A DNA stretch of 64,000 nucleotides from CAZIDL01 sp964537825 (GTDB lineage Bacteria; Bacteroidota; Bacteroidia; Flavobacteriales_D; CAYVSK01), in assembly GCA_964537825.1 (NCBI GenBank), contig CAZIDL010000003.1, forward strand, positions 9,810-73,809, given 5' to 3'. Both the position numbers and the translations under genes were made by a program. Shown one piece after another: positions 52,374 through 62,083 of this stretch (positions within the stretch are counted from its first letter, which is position 1; each line of letters begins with the position of its first letter). The notes beneath the pieces were generated by a model. That model ran no database searches, was not told the DNA's origin, and was given only the letters and a program-made list of their open reading frames with translations.

Positions 52374-53396
52374 TCAGGCCCAGACCTTACAACCTTCCGT
52401 ACAATTCCGGCAGATGTCGATGGAGTTCCTCGACCCTAGGACGCTTCGCCGAAAGCCCTGATAGGCTTCGCCTTTCCAGATATCCTCGAAATTGTTTTGC
52501 TGAAGGTCCCCTAAACGGTGCTCTGCGTCCTTGTCAAAGCAGCAGGGGACGACCATTCCATCCCAGGTGATAACACTGGAATGCCAAAGCTTCCAGCAGT
52601 GGTCCTTCAACTTGTACTTGATACGGTACTTGCCGTCCTGCCCTTTTTTGTACCTCGAGTATTTCGAGCGGGTCGGGATCAGCCCGTTCTTGTCGTAAGG
52701 GTCATTGATCTGCGCGGTCTTGTAACGGACCTCGTCCACGCCCAAATCCTTCCCGAGCCGAGCAACGTCTTCGATCTGATGTTCGTTGGGGCGCACCACC
52801 AGGAATTGGAGGATCACGTGAGGGGTGCCTGAGCCTTTCTCCCGCTTTTTTCGGATCAGGTTGCGGATCCCGTCCAACGCCTTGTCCAGCTTCCCCTTTC
52901 GCCGATATTGTTCGTAGACCTCCTGGGTAGTCCCGTCCACGGATACGATCATTCGGTCGAGACCGGAATCCACCGTTCGTTCAGCAAGCCGATCGTGAAG
53001 AAAATGGGCATTGGTGGAAGTAGCGGTGTAGATCCCTTTGGAGGAGGCATAGCTCACCATGTCCAAGAAGTTCGGATGGATGAAGGGTTCCCCTTGAAAG
53101 TAGAAGAGCAGGTAGACGGTGCGCTCGCTCAGTTCATCGATCCACCTCCGATGATCCGCTTCGCGGATCATCCCCGTATTTCTGCTAAATTGCCGGAGCC
53201 CGCTCGGACATTCCGGACAACGAAGGTTGCAGGAGGTTGTGGGCTCGATCGATACGCTGATCGGCATGCCCCACTGAACGGGCTTTCGGGTCCATCTGGA
53301 CCAATAGAAACTGCTGAGGACCTTGATCAGATTCAAGCTCCTTTTTAACGTGAACTTCGAGGCTAGATTGAAGCCGTCGCGGATCTTTCCGATCAT
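52374..53396 (-). CDS. radical SAM/SPASM domain protein
   Basis: A [4Fe-4S] radical S-adenosylmethionine enzyme. The cluster motif CNLRCPECPSG (CxxxCxxC) lies after EPTTS, and a TIM-barrel core with LLFYFQGEPFIHP follows. The C-terminal SPASM domain has further cysteines (MVVPCCFDKD, ICRNCTEGCKVW) that should hold one or two auxiliary clusters. Substrate unknown; relatives act on peptides, proteins or cell-envelope precursors. The start at 53396 (MIGKIRDGF) is preferred. The frame is open to 53474 but would run far into the divergent DUF5686 gene. Confidence 0.88.
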   Translation of the reverse strand: MIGKIRDGFNLASKFTLKRSLNLIKVLSSFYWSRWTRKPVQWGMPISVSIEPTTSCNLRCPECPSGLRQFSRNTGMIREADHRRWIDELSERTVYLLFYFQGEPFIHPNFLDMVSYASSKGIYTATSTNAHFLHDRLAERTVDSGLDRMIVSVDGTTQEVYEQYRRKGKLDKALDGIRNLIRKKREKGSGTPHVILQFLVVRPNEHQIEDVARLGKDLGVDEVRYKTAQINDPYDKNGLIPTRSKYSRYKKGQDGKYRIKYKLKDHCWKLWHSSVITWDGMVVPCCFDKDAEHRLGDLQQNNFEDIWKGEAYQGFRRSVLGSRNSIDICRNCTEGCKVWA

Positions 53397-55842
53397 CTCT
53401 CCGAAGGTAAGGATCCCGATAGGGCTTTTGCTCATGCTCCTTCCCACCTCCCTGCTCAGCCAGGAAAATGTCACGGGAAGGGTGATCAGCGCGAAGAACG
53501 GGAACGCCGTACCTTTTGTTCACATCGTTCCCTTGGGAAATCCAACGGAAGGTACTCAAAGCCGGATCGACGGAAGCTTTTCGCTGGAGCTTCCGAAAGG
53601 GAGTGAACGTTTGGTGGTCTCGAGCGTCGGGTATGAAAAGGATACGCTACGAGTGCCTCCCGGAAAGGAAGGAATGAGGATCGAACTCCGGGAACGGACG
53701 GTACGGAAGCAAGCGGTAGAGGTTCATCCCCGAAAGGATCCCGCCCTCTCTATCATCCGAAAGGCGATCGCGCGAAGGAAGCTCCATGATCCCCTCGAGC
53801 AGGAAGCGTTCAAATACCGCTCTTACAGCAAGATCATCTATTCGGAGCGCTCGCTCAACTTCGACAGTTCTTGGGGAGGCTCCCCTTCGGACAGTCTTGA
53901 TAGGGAGCTTGCGGACAGTTCGATCGCCCGTATTCCCGACAGCATCCATGCTTTTCTGATGGAGACCGTTACAGAACGGAAATACATGAAGGGATCTTTT
54001 GATAAAAAAAAGGTCACAGGTGCTCGTTTATCCGGCTTTAAGGATCCTCCGTTCACGGCTGTCGCTTCGGAATTGCAAGAGATATCCTTTTACCGGAATT
54101 ACGTGCAGCTCTTTGGTGGTGAATACCGGAGTCCGATCAGCAGCGGAGCATTGAACAAGTATGAATACAGGTTACGGAACACCTTGGTTGAAGGGGCGGA
54201 TAGTACTTTCTTCATCGAATTCCGCCCCAAAGCGGGAGCTCGCCTCAAGTCGCTGAAGGGGATGCTTACGATCGGCTCCGACAATTATGCGATACGGACC
54301 ATACGAGCGGAACCTATCAAGCGAGGGCCGAACCCCATACGGATCGAGCAGCGCTATCAATTTCACGGGAAAGCCTCCTTCCCGAAGCGCATGAACTTTG
54401 AATTGCGTCTCCCAGCTCTGGGAACGGTATACAATGGGGAGAGTTATCTGCGTGGCATCGAATTGGGCAAGGAGGCTGTCGGTGAAATAGAACGAAAGGA
54501 CTTGAGCATCGAAAAGAGCGAAGGCTTTGGGCATAGGGACCGTGCATTTTGGGAAGCCCATCGGGTGGAAGGATTGAGCAAAAAGGATTCGAATACTTAT
54601 CGGATCCTCGACAGCCTGGGAGCGGAACAGAATTTTGACCGAATGGTGAAGATCAGCGAAGGGCTGCTCCAAGGGCGGTTCCCATTCCCGGGTTTCAGCC
54701 TTCGTTTGTACGAACTATACCGCTACAATGCTTTTGAGCGGAACCGCCTTGGGGTAGGCCTCGAGACCAATGACGACCTTTCTCCATATTTCCGGATCGG
54801 TGGGTATTGGGGGTACGGAACCGGGGATGAACGGATGAAATATGGAGCGGATCTGGAGTTCAGGCCTGTTGGAACGGATGAATGGCGGATCGGAGCCTTT
54901 TACCGGAAGGATCTTATGGAATCAGCGCGATCCGATGCGCCCCGGCGGGACCGTTTTTTCGGAGAGGCGGGTTTCCTTAGTGAAAGTTCCCAAAGGGGTA
55001 TTTTCATTCGGCGGATGTTGGCTTCAGAAGAGATGGGTTTTCGTTTCAGGACCGATCGTCCCCGTTACTTGACCCTTGGCTTCTGGGGCCGCGTTAGTGA
55101 GGAGCGACCGCTTTATTCCACCCCTTTTCTCGACCGCTTTCCCGCTTTTCAAGAGCTCCGACTTGCTGAAACGGCTCTTAGGTTCCGCTTTGCCTATGGC
55201 GAGCAAAGAATGAAAAGTTTCGGGCAGAAGCTTGCCGTCGAGACCCCTTATCCGGTCCTTAGCGGGCAGGTCGTAAAAGGATGGAAAAGCGGTGGGATCG
55301 GTGGGGAGCGTTCTTATTGGCAGGTAACTACTGGGATCGAGCACGAGTTCCTCCTAAGAGGATTGGGAGAAGGGAAGCTAACGCTGGAGGCGAGAGCTAG
55401 TTTTGGGAATGCTCCGCTATCGAGGCTTCAATATGCCCCAGGGACCTTTTCGCGGGACCTCCCACTCTTCGTGGCCCGTTCGTTCAATACGGCCGAAAGG
55501 TATGAGTTCCTTCATTCACGAAGCCTTCACTTCTTCTACGATCAGGAACTCCTCCGCTTCATCATCCACGAGGAGCATTCCCGACCGCTCGTCCGCTTGC
55601 GCCATCAGATGGGATGGGGGGACCGCCGGGGTGTGAAGGCGCTTGGTGCGGATGCTCCCTCCACAATGAGGAAAGGATTTTTTGAGAGCGGGATCACCGT
55701 GCAGGATCTTTTGTACACAGAAGTCGACCGCTTTTATTATTATGGCGTGAACATCAGCATCGCTTACCGCTACGGCCCCTATTCACTTGACCCTCCTCAA
55801 AGGAACTTTGCATACGGGTTCGGGTTCTCTTTTGGCCTCTGA
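53368..55842 (+). CDS. DUF5686 outer-membrane protein with carboxypeptidase-like regulatory domain
   Basis: After an export signal (h-region LLLMLLPTSLLSQ) comes an about 80-residue CarboxypepD_reg-like beta-sandwich (VTGRVISAKNGNAVPFVHI). Then follows a long beta-rich DUF5686 body expected to form an outer-membrane barrel, in total about 824 residues from the TTG at 53368. The only ATG near the signal peptide (53434) would leave too little of it, and 53323 (TTG) is also possible, so the start is uncertain. DUF5686 proteins are common in Bacteroidota and of unknown function. The 5' end overlaps that of the divergent radical SAM gene. The C-terminus ends FGFSFGL, barrel-like. Confidence 0.82.
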   Translation: MKPSRIFPIISPKVRIPIGLLLMLLPTSLLSQENVTGRVISAKNGNAVPFVHIVPLGNPTEGTQSRIDGSFSLELPKGSERLVVSSVGYEKDTLRVPPGKEGMRIELRERTVRKQAVEVHPRKDPALSIIRKAIARRKLHDPLEQEAFKYRSYSKIIYSERSLNFDSSWGGSPSDSLDRELADSSIARIPDSIHAFLMETVTERKYMKGSFDKKKVTGARLSGFKDPPFTAVASELQEISFYRNYVQLFGGEYRSPISSGALNKYEYRLRNTLVEGADSTFFIEFRPKAGARLKSLKGMLTIGSDNYAIRTIRAEPIKRGPNPIRIEQRYQFHGKASFPKRMNFELRLPALGTVYNGESYLRGIELGKEAVGEIERKDLSIEKSEGFGHRDRAFWEAHRVEGLSKKDSNTYRILDSLGAEQNFDRMVKISEGLLQGRFPFPGFSLRLYELYRYNAFERNRLGVGLETNDDLSPYFRIGGYWGYGTGDERMKYGADLEFRPVGTDEWRIGAFYRKDLMESARSDAPRRDRFFGEAGFLSESSQRGIFIRRMLASEEMGFRFRTDRPRYLTLGFWGRVSEERPLYSTPFLDRFPAFQELRLAETALRFRFAYGEQRMKSFGQKLAVETPYPVLSGQVVKGWKSGGIGGERSYWQVTTGIEHEFLLRGLGEGKLTLEARASFGNAPLSRLQYAPGTFSRDLPLFVARSFNTAERYEFLHSRSLHFFYDQELLRFIIHEEHSRPLVRLRHQMGWGDRRGVKALGADAPSTMRKGFFESGITVQDLLYTEVDRFYYYGVNISIAYRYGPYSLDPPQRNFAYGFGFSFGL

Positions 55843-55878
55843 CCGTTCATCAAGTCCTCATTCCGTTCATCGATCCAA

Positions 55879-55910
55879 TTTGGGTCTCTATCGGGAACTT
55901 TCTATTTTCG
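55879..55910 (+). promoter_or_regulatory. promoter of the M16 peptidase pair
   Basis: TTTG at 55879-55882, exactly 20 bases, then TATTTTCG at 55903-55910 (one mismatch to TAnnTTTG). The RNA would start about 20 bases before the ATG at 55937. It lies in the 94-base gap after the DUF5686 gene. Confidence 0.55.
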
Positions 55911-55936
55911 TTCCGCTCAAAAGAAAACGAAAGCCC

Positions 55937-57262
55937 ATGCGTCATACGCTCCTCTTCCTGGCGCTTTTCCTTCCTGCCTCCCTTTTGGCGCAGGATTTTA
56001 AAGTGGATTTTCAGGAATACGATCTCGATAACGGACTTCACGTGATCCTTCACGAGGATCATTCTGCGCCTGTTGTGACCACTGCTATCATGTACAAGGT
56101 AGGGTCGAAGAACGAAGATCCGGACGTCACGGGGACGGCCCATTTCGTGGAACATTTGATGTTCGAAGGGACTGAGAACATCGGCCAGGATGGCTTTGCA
56201 CAATATGCCCAAAAGGCCGGAGGGCAACTCAATGCCAACACATCCTGGGATCGAACTTATTACTATGAAAAACTTCCCTCGAACCAGCTCGAAATGGGGC
56301 TTTGGCTGGAGTCCGAGCGCTTGATGCATGCCGTCGTGGCCGATCGAAAGGCCGGGGTGGAAGAACAACGGGAGGTCGTTATCGAAGAGCGGAAACAGCG
56401 GGTGGAGAACCGGCCCTACGGCGATATTGCCATTCAAATGAAAAAGCGGCTCTATAAGAACCATCCCTATAAACATCCGCTCATCGGTTATATGGAAGAT
56501 CTTGAGAACGCGACCCAGAAAGACCTGAATGCGATCTACGACAAGTATTACGTGCCCAACAATGCTGTTCTGGTGGTCGCCGGGGACATCGATCCGGATA
56601 GTACGAAGGAGATGGTCCAGGATTACTTTGGTCCCATTCAAGCAGGGGATGAAGTCGAAGGGCTCGATGTTGAAGAGCCTGATATGCTCAATGGAGAGAT
56701 CCGCGACACGGTCTACGATCAGATACAGCTCCCGGCCGTTGTTCAGGGGTACAAAACGCCAGGAACGGGGACAAAGGATTATTATGCCATGGACATGCTC
56801 TTTCGCGTGCTGTCCAGAGGGGAGAGTTCAAGGATGAGCCAAAAGATCCAACAGGAAAAGGAACTCGCGCTTGCAGTGAACGCCGTCCCCTTCCCCACTT
56901 ATGATGATCCCGGGATGAGCCTGAGCTTCGCCATCGCCAATTCGAATGCAGACCCCGGGAAACTCGAGAAGGCGATGGAAAAGGAGTACAAGAAGGTTCG
57001 GAAAGAGCTCATTACGAAGGACGAGTTCGAAAAGGTCCGGAATCAGATCGAAAGCGAATTCGTGGATCGGAACTCGAGCATCACCGGGAAAGCTCAGAAC
57101 CTGGCTACATATCACCTCCTTCGAGGGGATACCGATCTGATCAATGAAGAGATCGACAAGTACATGGATGTTACGCGAAAGGACATCAAACGGGTGGCCA
57201 ATAAGTACCTGATCAAGTCCAATCGGGTGACCCTCTACTACCTTCCCAAGTCCGCTAAATGA
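55937..57262 (+). CDS. M16-family zinc metallopeptidase, catalytic subunit
   Basis: An exported 441-residue peptidase. A signal peptide (about residues 1-18, ending LLA) is followed by the M16 domain. The inverted zinc motif HxxEH is at residues 69-73 (HFVEH), and the third ligand is E150, exactly 76 residues later. The frame is open from 55787, but ATG 55937 begins the signal peptide and follows a good promoter. It overlaps the next M16 gene by 4 bases (ATGA). Together they probably form a heterodimer of active and inactive subunits that degrades peptides in the periplasm. Confidence 0.93.
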   Translation: MRHTLLFLALFLPASLLAQDFKVDFQEYDLDNGLHVILHEDHSAPVVTTAIMYKVGSKNEDPDVTGTAHFVEHLMFEGTENIGQDGFAQYAQKAGGQLNANTSWDRTYYYEKLPSNQLEMGLWLESERLMHAVVADRKAGVEEQREVVIEERKQRVENRPYGDIAIQMKKRLYKNHPYKHPLIGYMEDLENATQKDLNAIYDKYYVPNNAVLVVAGDIDPDSTKEMVQDYFGPIQAGDEVEGLDVEEPDMLNGEIRDTVYDQIQLPAVVQGYKTPGTGTKDYYAMDMLFRVLSRGESSRMSQKIQQEKELALAVNAVPFPTYDDPGMSLSFAIANSNADPGKLEKAMEKEYKKVRKELITKDEFEKVRNQIESEFVDRNSSITGKAQNLATYHLLRGDTDLINEEIDKYMDVTRKDIKRVANKYLIKSNRVTLYYLPKSAK

Positions 57263-59421
57263 ACCCAATCGCTCTTTCGAAAAGCAGCCCTACCATGAAA
57301 GCGCTTCGAACACTCCCTCTATTTGCTCTCTTTGTCTTCTTCGCGTATGAAGGAGCAGCTCAGATCGACCGCAGCAACCCTCCCGAGCCGGGTCCCCCTC
57401 CTGAGATCGACCTTGATGACCCGCATTCCTTTAAATTGGAGAACGGCCTTAAGGTATTTGTGGTGGAGGATCATACCGTGCCTATGCTCTCCTTCTACCT
57501 TCAGCTCGATCACGATCCGATCCTGGAAGGAGGGAAAAAAGGCTATGTGAGCCTTACTGGTAATATGCTCGATAAGGGCACCGAGAACAAAAGCCGCCAG
57601 GAGATCGCCGAAAAGGTCGATGGAATGGGAGCTTCTTTGAACACATCCGGCAAGAGCATCTATGCGGAGAGCTTGAGGAAGCATTCTCCTAAGCTGCTCG
57701 ACGTAATGGCCGATGTGCTCATGAAGCCTACTTTTCCAAAGAAGCAGTTCGAAAAGGTCAAAAAGCGCCAAAAATCAGGGATCCAACAGCAAAAGTCCTC
57801 AGCAGGTTCGATCCGCAGGAATGTTGGGAAATCGGTGGCATTCGGTAAGGACCATCCATACGGGGAGGTCAGGACCAAAGAGACCATCGATAGCATCCAG
57901 GTCGAGGACCTTAAGGAGCATTACAAGCAATATTGGCGTCCTAATGTTTCTTATCTGGCGGTCGTGGGGGACATCAAGCCGGAAAAGGCTGAAAAGATGG
58001 TCCGGTCCCGCTTTCGGGGTTGGCAGAAGGCGGAGGTGCCTTCTCACGAGTACGAAATGCCTCAGCCTCCCTCGAAGAACAAGGTGGCTGTTGCCAATAA
58101 GGATGGAGCAGCACAAGCCAGCCTTGCGTTCGGTTATCCGGTGGAACTGGAACCGGGGGATAAGGATCTGCTCCCAGCAAAGCTCATGAACAGCATCCTG
58201 GGGGGAAGCGGTTTCAGCTCACGCCTTTTCAAGAACCTCCGGGAGGATAAAGGATATACCTATGGGGTCTACTCAGGGCTCAGTGATGATCCCTTGGTCG
58301 GGCGGTTCTTTGCCGGAGGGAACGTGGCGCATGCTAAGGCCGATAGCTCGGTCATTCAGATCCGGAAAGAGCTCAAGAAATTGAAGCAGGACGGTATCAG
58401 TAAAGAGGAACTTAAAGCCCATAAGCAACTGAAGAGCGGAGCCTTTACCAGAGAATTGGAGGATCCTCAGACCATGGCTCGCTATGCGGTCAATATCGAC
58501 CGCTACGACCTTCCGAAGGATTATTACAGGAATTATTTGAAGCGTCTTGACAAGGTCACGAAGAAGGAGGTCGATAAGGCAGCGAAGCGGTACCTACAAC
58601 CAGATAGTTCCCATATCGTGGTGGTCGGGAAAGAGGATTCCCTAATGGAGCAGTTGAAGGAGTTCGGACCGGTGCAACGCTACGATGCCTATGGTTTTGA
58701 AAAGGAGAAGGCGAAGAAAGTGAGCCTTCCGAAAGACCTGACCGCCAAAAAAGTGTTGAAGAAATACGAGAAAGCCGTCGGTGGGAAAAAAGCGATCGAT
58801 AAGATCGAAGACCTCAAGCGGGTGTACAAAGGCCAGATAAAAGGGCGCGAGATCGTTATGGAACGGCTTTATCAACATCAGCAACCCGGTGGCCTTGCTA
58901 AATTGTTCGGAAAGGAGGAGAAGGAAAAGACCGCTATGAGCATTAAGATCTCCGGGATGATGACCCTAATGGAGATGGTCTACGATGGGGAGAACGCTTA
59001 CAGGAATGTACGAGGTAAGATGGATACCATCGAAGGAAAGGAGTTGAAGATGCAGAAAGAGCAAAGCGGACCCTTTGCTTCCCGGAGTTACCTGAAGCAT
59101 GGGTACAACGTGTCGGTCGAAAAAGGGGAGATGGTCCAAGGTGAAAAGGCGGTCGTCCTGAAGGTTGAAATGCCGAACGGGAATGTCAGCAGGCAATATT
59201 ACTCCCTGGATTCAGGCCTTCTCCTGAAAACCGTCTCGGAACAGGAGGGTCCTCAGGGGAAAACCCAAAAGAACGTCCAGCAGATCCTCTCCTATAAGGA
59301 GAAGAACGGACTCAAGTTCCCCTCCGTGATGAAGACCAAGATGGGAGCTCAGAAGATCGAACTCGAACTGGACGAACTTCAGCTCAATCAAGGCCTGAAA
59401 GAAGAGGCCTTCAAGCTCTGA
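57259..59421 (+). CDS. M16-family peptidase-like protein, inactive, with extra C-terminal domain
   Basis: A signal peptide (ending EGAAQ) precedes two M16 domains (about residues 50-480). The HxxEH position reads SLTGN, so the zinc site is lost. The partner-type motif GFSSRLFKNLREDKGYTYG, which supplies the conserved Arg/Tyr of non-catalytic M16 subunits, is intact. A further 230-residue C-terminal part (about 490-720) is beta-rich with amphipathic strands and looks like a LolA/lipoprotein-carrier-type domain; that is an inference. The start is 57259 in the ATGA overlap, or 57295. Made with the active subunit upstream. Confidence 0.9.
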   Translation: MNPIALSKSSPTMKALRTLPLFALFVFFAYEGAAQIDRSNPPEPGPPPEIDLDDPHSFKLENGLKVFVVEDHTVPMLSFYLQLDHDPILEGGKKGYVSLTGNMLDKGTENKSRQEIAEKVDGMGASLNTSGKSIYAESLRKHSPKLLDVMADVLMKPTFPKKQFEKVKKRQKSGIQQQKSSAGSIRRNVGKSVAFGKDHPYGEVRTKETIDSIQVEDLKEHYKQYWRPNVSYLAVVGDIKPEKAEKMVRSRFRGWQKAEVPSHEYEMPQPPSKNKVAVANKDGAAQASLAFGYPVELEPGDKDLLPAKLMNSILGGSGFSSRLFKNLREDKGYTYGVYSGLSDDPLVGRFFAGGNVAHAKADSSVIQIRKELKKLKQDGISKEELKAHKQLKSGAFTRELEDPQTMARYAVNIDRYDLPKDYYRNYLKRLDKVTKKEVDKAAKRYLQPDSSHIVVVGKEDSLMEQLKEFGPVQRYDAYGFEKEKAKKVSLPKDLTAKKVLKKYEKAVGGKKAIDKIEDLKRVYKGQIKGREIVMERLYQHQQPGGLAKLFGKEEKEKTAMSIKISGMMTLMEMVYDGENAYRNVRGKMDTIEGKELKMQKEQSGPFASRSYLKHGYNVSVEKGEMVQGEKAVVLKVEMPNGNVSRQYYSLDSGLLLKTVSEQEGPQGKTQKNVQQILSYKEKNGLKFPSVMKTKMGAQKIELELDELQLNQGLKEEAFKL

Positions 59422-59447
59422 GCTTTACGTTCCATCATTGAAAAAGA

Positions 59448-59467
59448 GCGGGCCTTTTAAGGCCCGC
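59448..59467. terminator. hairpin after the M16 pair
   Basis: GCGGGCCTT and AAGGCCCGC form a perfect 9-bp stem with a 2-base core loop, 26 bases after the M16 stop. There is no T-run on the plus side. On the minus strand it would be followed by TCTTTTT, but no minus-strand gene ends here. The most likely role is 3'-end formation of the M16 mRNA. The rest of the 214-base gap to 59635 shows no gene. Confidence 0.5.
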
Positions 59468-59635
59468 CAAGACGAGGTTCCGCCCCTCCTCTTATACCCT
59501 TGCTGATGGGATTTTCCCCCTCCCGGGTCCCTCGGATTTTTGTTTCTTTGTTCCCGTTATTTAGGCTTTCACGACACCTGAAGCTTGAAAGCGGGCGGTT
59601 CCCCTGATATTGGGATATAGGCCTGCGCGCCGAAC

Positions 59636-62083
59636 ATGTGGACCCTCATTTCCAGGACCATACTCAGGAACCGCATCCTTTTGCTGGTCCTCCTCGCTGT
59701 TCTTACTGGGCTCATGGGTTATCAGGCCCGTAAAGTGGAGATCAGTTACGAGTTCGGAGGCCTCCTTCCTGAAGATGACAGTACCTATCAGGTCTATGAA
59801 GCGTACCGGAAGATCTTTCCCCGGGACGGGAATATCATGGTCCTCGGGGTGGATTCCGAGAAGCTCTACCGCAAAGAGACCTTCAATGCCTGGTATCGCT
59901 TCGGGAAAAAGATCCAGGAGTTGGAGCGAGTGGATTCCGTTCTTTCCGAAGCCCACCTTTTCGGGATGCGAAAACACCCTGAGAAGACCCGCTTCCAGCT
60001 TTATCCCCTGATGGAGGATACGCTTTCCTCTGCTTCTGAAATGGGGCGGATGAAAGAGCGGATACGGGATCTCCCTTTTTACCGAAAGCTCATTTACAAC
60101 GATTCGACAGAGGCTTCCCTCATGATGATCTATCTGGACCGGGGGATCCTCGATTCGCGCGAGCGAATGGAGACCGTACATCGGATCCAGGAAATGGGGG
60201 AGAAGTTCTCCGAAGAGCACCTGGACCTTCATTACTCCGGACTCCCCTATGTTCGCACGCTCGTGACCGACCGCGTCCGGGAAGAGCTCAAGCTCTTTTT
60301 GGTACTGGCCGTGCTCGCAACAGCCGGGATCCTTTTCTTTTTCTTCCGGTCGTTCCGGGTTGTGCTCTTCTCGCTCCTCGTGGTCGGGGTCGGCGTGGTC
60401 TGGTCGCTCGGGACCATCGCCCTCTTCGGCTTCAAGCTCAGCATCGTTATGGTGCTGATACCGCCCCTGATCATCGTGATCGGGATCCCGAATTGCGTTT
60501 TTCTGCTCAACAAGTACCACAATGAGTTCGTGGTGCACGGGAACAAGATCAAGGCGATCACCCGGATCATCCACCGGATCGGCAATGCTACCTTCCTGAC
60601 GAATACCACCACTGCCCTGGGATTTGCCACCTTTATTTTCACCGAGAGCTCGGTCCTTCGGGAATTCGGGATCGTGGCCTCCCTCAATATCCTTGGGATC
60701 TTCCTCTTTTCCCTCCTCATCATCCCGATCGTCTACAGTTTCTTACCGGAACCGAAGCGCCGTCATACATCTCACCTCCGTCGCTCCTGGATACGGAGCA
60801 TCATCGAAGGGTTGACGAAACTTGTGGCCAAACATCGGCCTTGGGTCTATGCGACCACCATCCTCGTCCTCTTGCTGTCGATCTTCGGGATCACACTTAT
60901 GGAGACCAGTGGTCGGGTCGCGGACGATCTGCCGAAGAACGATCCGGTGCAAAAGGACCTGCGTTTCTTCCAGCATCACTTCGATGGGGTCCTTCCCTTC
61001 GAAGTGGTCGTCGATGCCGGAAAGAAAGGGCGTGTTCGCAGTCTGAGTACGCTCCGGCGGATCGATACTTTCCAGGACACCCTGGAGCAGAGGCCCGAGC
61101 TTTCCCGCCCGATCTCGATCGTGAACGGCCTCAAATTCGCTCGCCAGGCATTTTACAATGGGAATCCAGAGCGTTATGGGCTGATCGGGCCTCAGGAAAA
61201 GAGCTTCATTGCTCCCTATCTGAACGGAGGTTCGACTTCTTCACTCCTCACAGGGACTTTCATCGATCCTTCCGAGCGCTACGCCCGGATCTCGGCGAAA
61301 GTGGATGATATCGGAACCCTTCCGATGAACGAAATGCTGAGCGAGCTCCGCCCAGCTGCGGATAGCATATTCAAAGGGGGGCGGTATGATGTGAGCTTCA
61401 CAGGGAGTTCCATCGTGTTCTTCAAGGGGACCGAATACCTCGTCAAGAACCTCTTTATCAGTCTGAGCATCGCTATCTTTCTCATAGCGCTCATCATGGC
61501 CCTCCTTTTCCGCTCTCCTCGCATGGTCCTTCTATCTCTGATCCCGAACCTGATCCCGCTCGTCATTACTGCTGCCCTTATGGGCTATTTCAACATCTTC
61601 ATCAAACCCTCTACGGTCCTCGTCTTCAGTATCGCGTTCGGAATTTCGGTGGACGACACCATCCATTACCTGGCCAAGTACCGCCAGGAATTGAAGCATC
61701 GGAACGGGGATGTTGCTTCTGCTGTTCTGGAAGCACTGAAAGAGACGGGGGTCAGCATGTTCTACACCTCGGTCGTCCTCTTTTTCGGATTTTCCGTATT
61801 CACGATCTCGGATTTTGGGGGCAACCAAGCGATCGGCACCCTTGTGTCCATTACGCTTTTGATCGCGATGCTGGCCAATCTCGTGCTGCTGCCTTCCATG
61901 CTGATCTCTTCGCAGCGGAGTCTTCGAACGGATGATGTTCGGCTCCAGATGCTCCAGGATATTGCAAAGGAGGAAGGGAACGGGGCTGATGCGCTCGAGA
62001 ATGGAAAGGACGAGGAAGCTCCTTATCTTAAAACTCCCACCGTCGAAGAAGAGGGGGGTACATCAAAACGTGCAAGATCATGA
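59636..62083 (+). CDS. RND superfamily exporter, MMPL type
   Basis: An 815-residue inner-membrane protein with two repeats of one helix, a periplasmic loop and five further helices. The second half carries VDDTIHYLAKYRQE with D673/D674, the proton-relay motif of MMPL/HAE2-3 proteins. The first half has a sterol-sensing-like segment ending GIPNCVFLLNKYHNEF. Relatives move lipids, hopanoids or other hydrophobic compounds. A 40-residue acidic tail follows the last helix. The stop overlaps the rmlA start by 4 bases, linking it to the sugar/isoprenoid genes downstream. The substrate is not known. Confidence 0.9.
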   Translation: MWTLISRTILRNRILLLVLLAVLTGLMGYQARKVEISYEFGGLLPEDDSTYQVYEAYRKIFPRDGNIMVLGVDSEKLYRKETFNAWYRFGKKIQELERVDSVLSEAHLFGMRKHPEKTRFQLYPLMEDTLSSASEMGRMKERIRDLPFYRKLIYNDSTEASLMMIYLDRGILDSRERMETVHRIQEMGEKFSEEHLDLHYSGLPYVRTLVTDRVREELKLFLVLAVLATAGILFFFFRSFRVVLFSLLVVGVGVVWSLGTIALFGFKLSIVMVLIPPLIIVIGIPNCVFLLNKYHNEFVVHGNKIKAITRIIHRIGNATFLTNTTTALGFATFIFTESSVLREFGIVASLNILGIFLFSLLIIPIVYSFLPEPKRRHTSHLRRSWIRSIIEGLTKLVAKHRPWVYATTILVLLLSIFGITLMETSGRVADDLPKNDPVQKDLRFFQHHFDGVLPFEVVVDAGKKGRVRSLSTLRRIDTFQDTLEQRPELSRPISIVNGLKFARQAFYNGNPERYGLIGPQEKSFIAPYLNGGSTSSLLTGTFIDPSERYARISAKVDDIGTLPMNEMLSELRPAADSIFKGGRYDVSFTGSSIVFFKGTEYLVKNLFISLSIAIFLIALIMALLFRSPRMVLLSLIPNLIPLVITAALMGYFNIFIKPSTVLVFSIAFGISVDDTIHYLAKYRQELKHRNGDVASAVLEALKETGVSMFYTSVVLFFGFSVFTISDFGGNQAIGTLVSITLLIAMLANLVLLPSMLISSQRSLRTDDVRLQMLQDIAKEEGNGADALENGKDEEAPYLKTPTVEEEGGTSKRARS

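Noticed and set aside
52374..59421. Radical SAM/SPASM enzyme near M16 peptidases as a PQQ-like or other peptide-natural-product cluster
   Set aside because: The M16 proteins carry signal peptides, the radical SAM gene is on the other strand, and no short precursor-peptide gene is visible between them.
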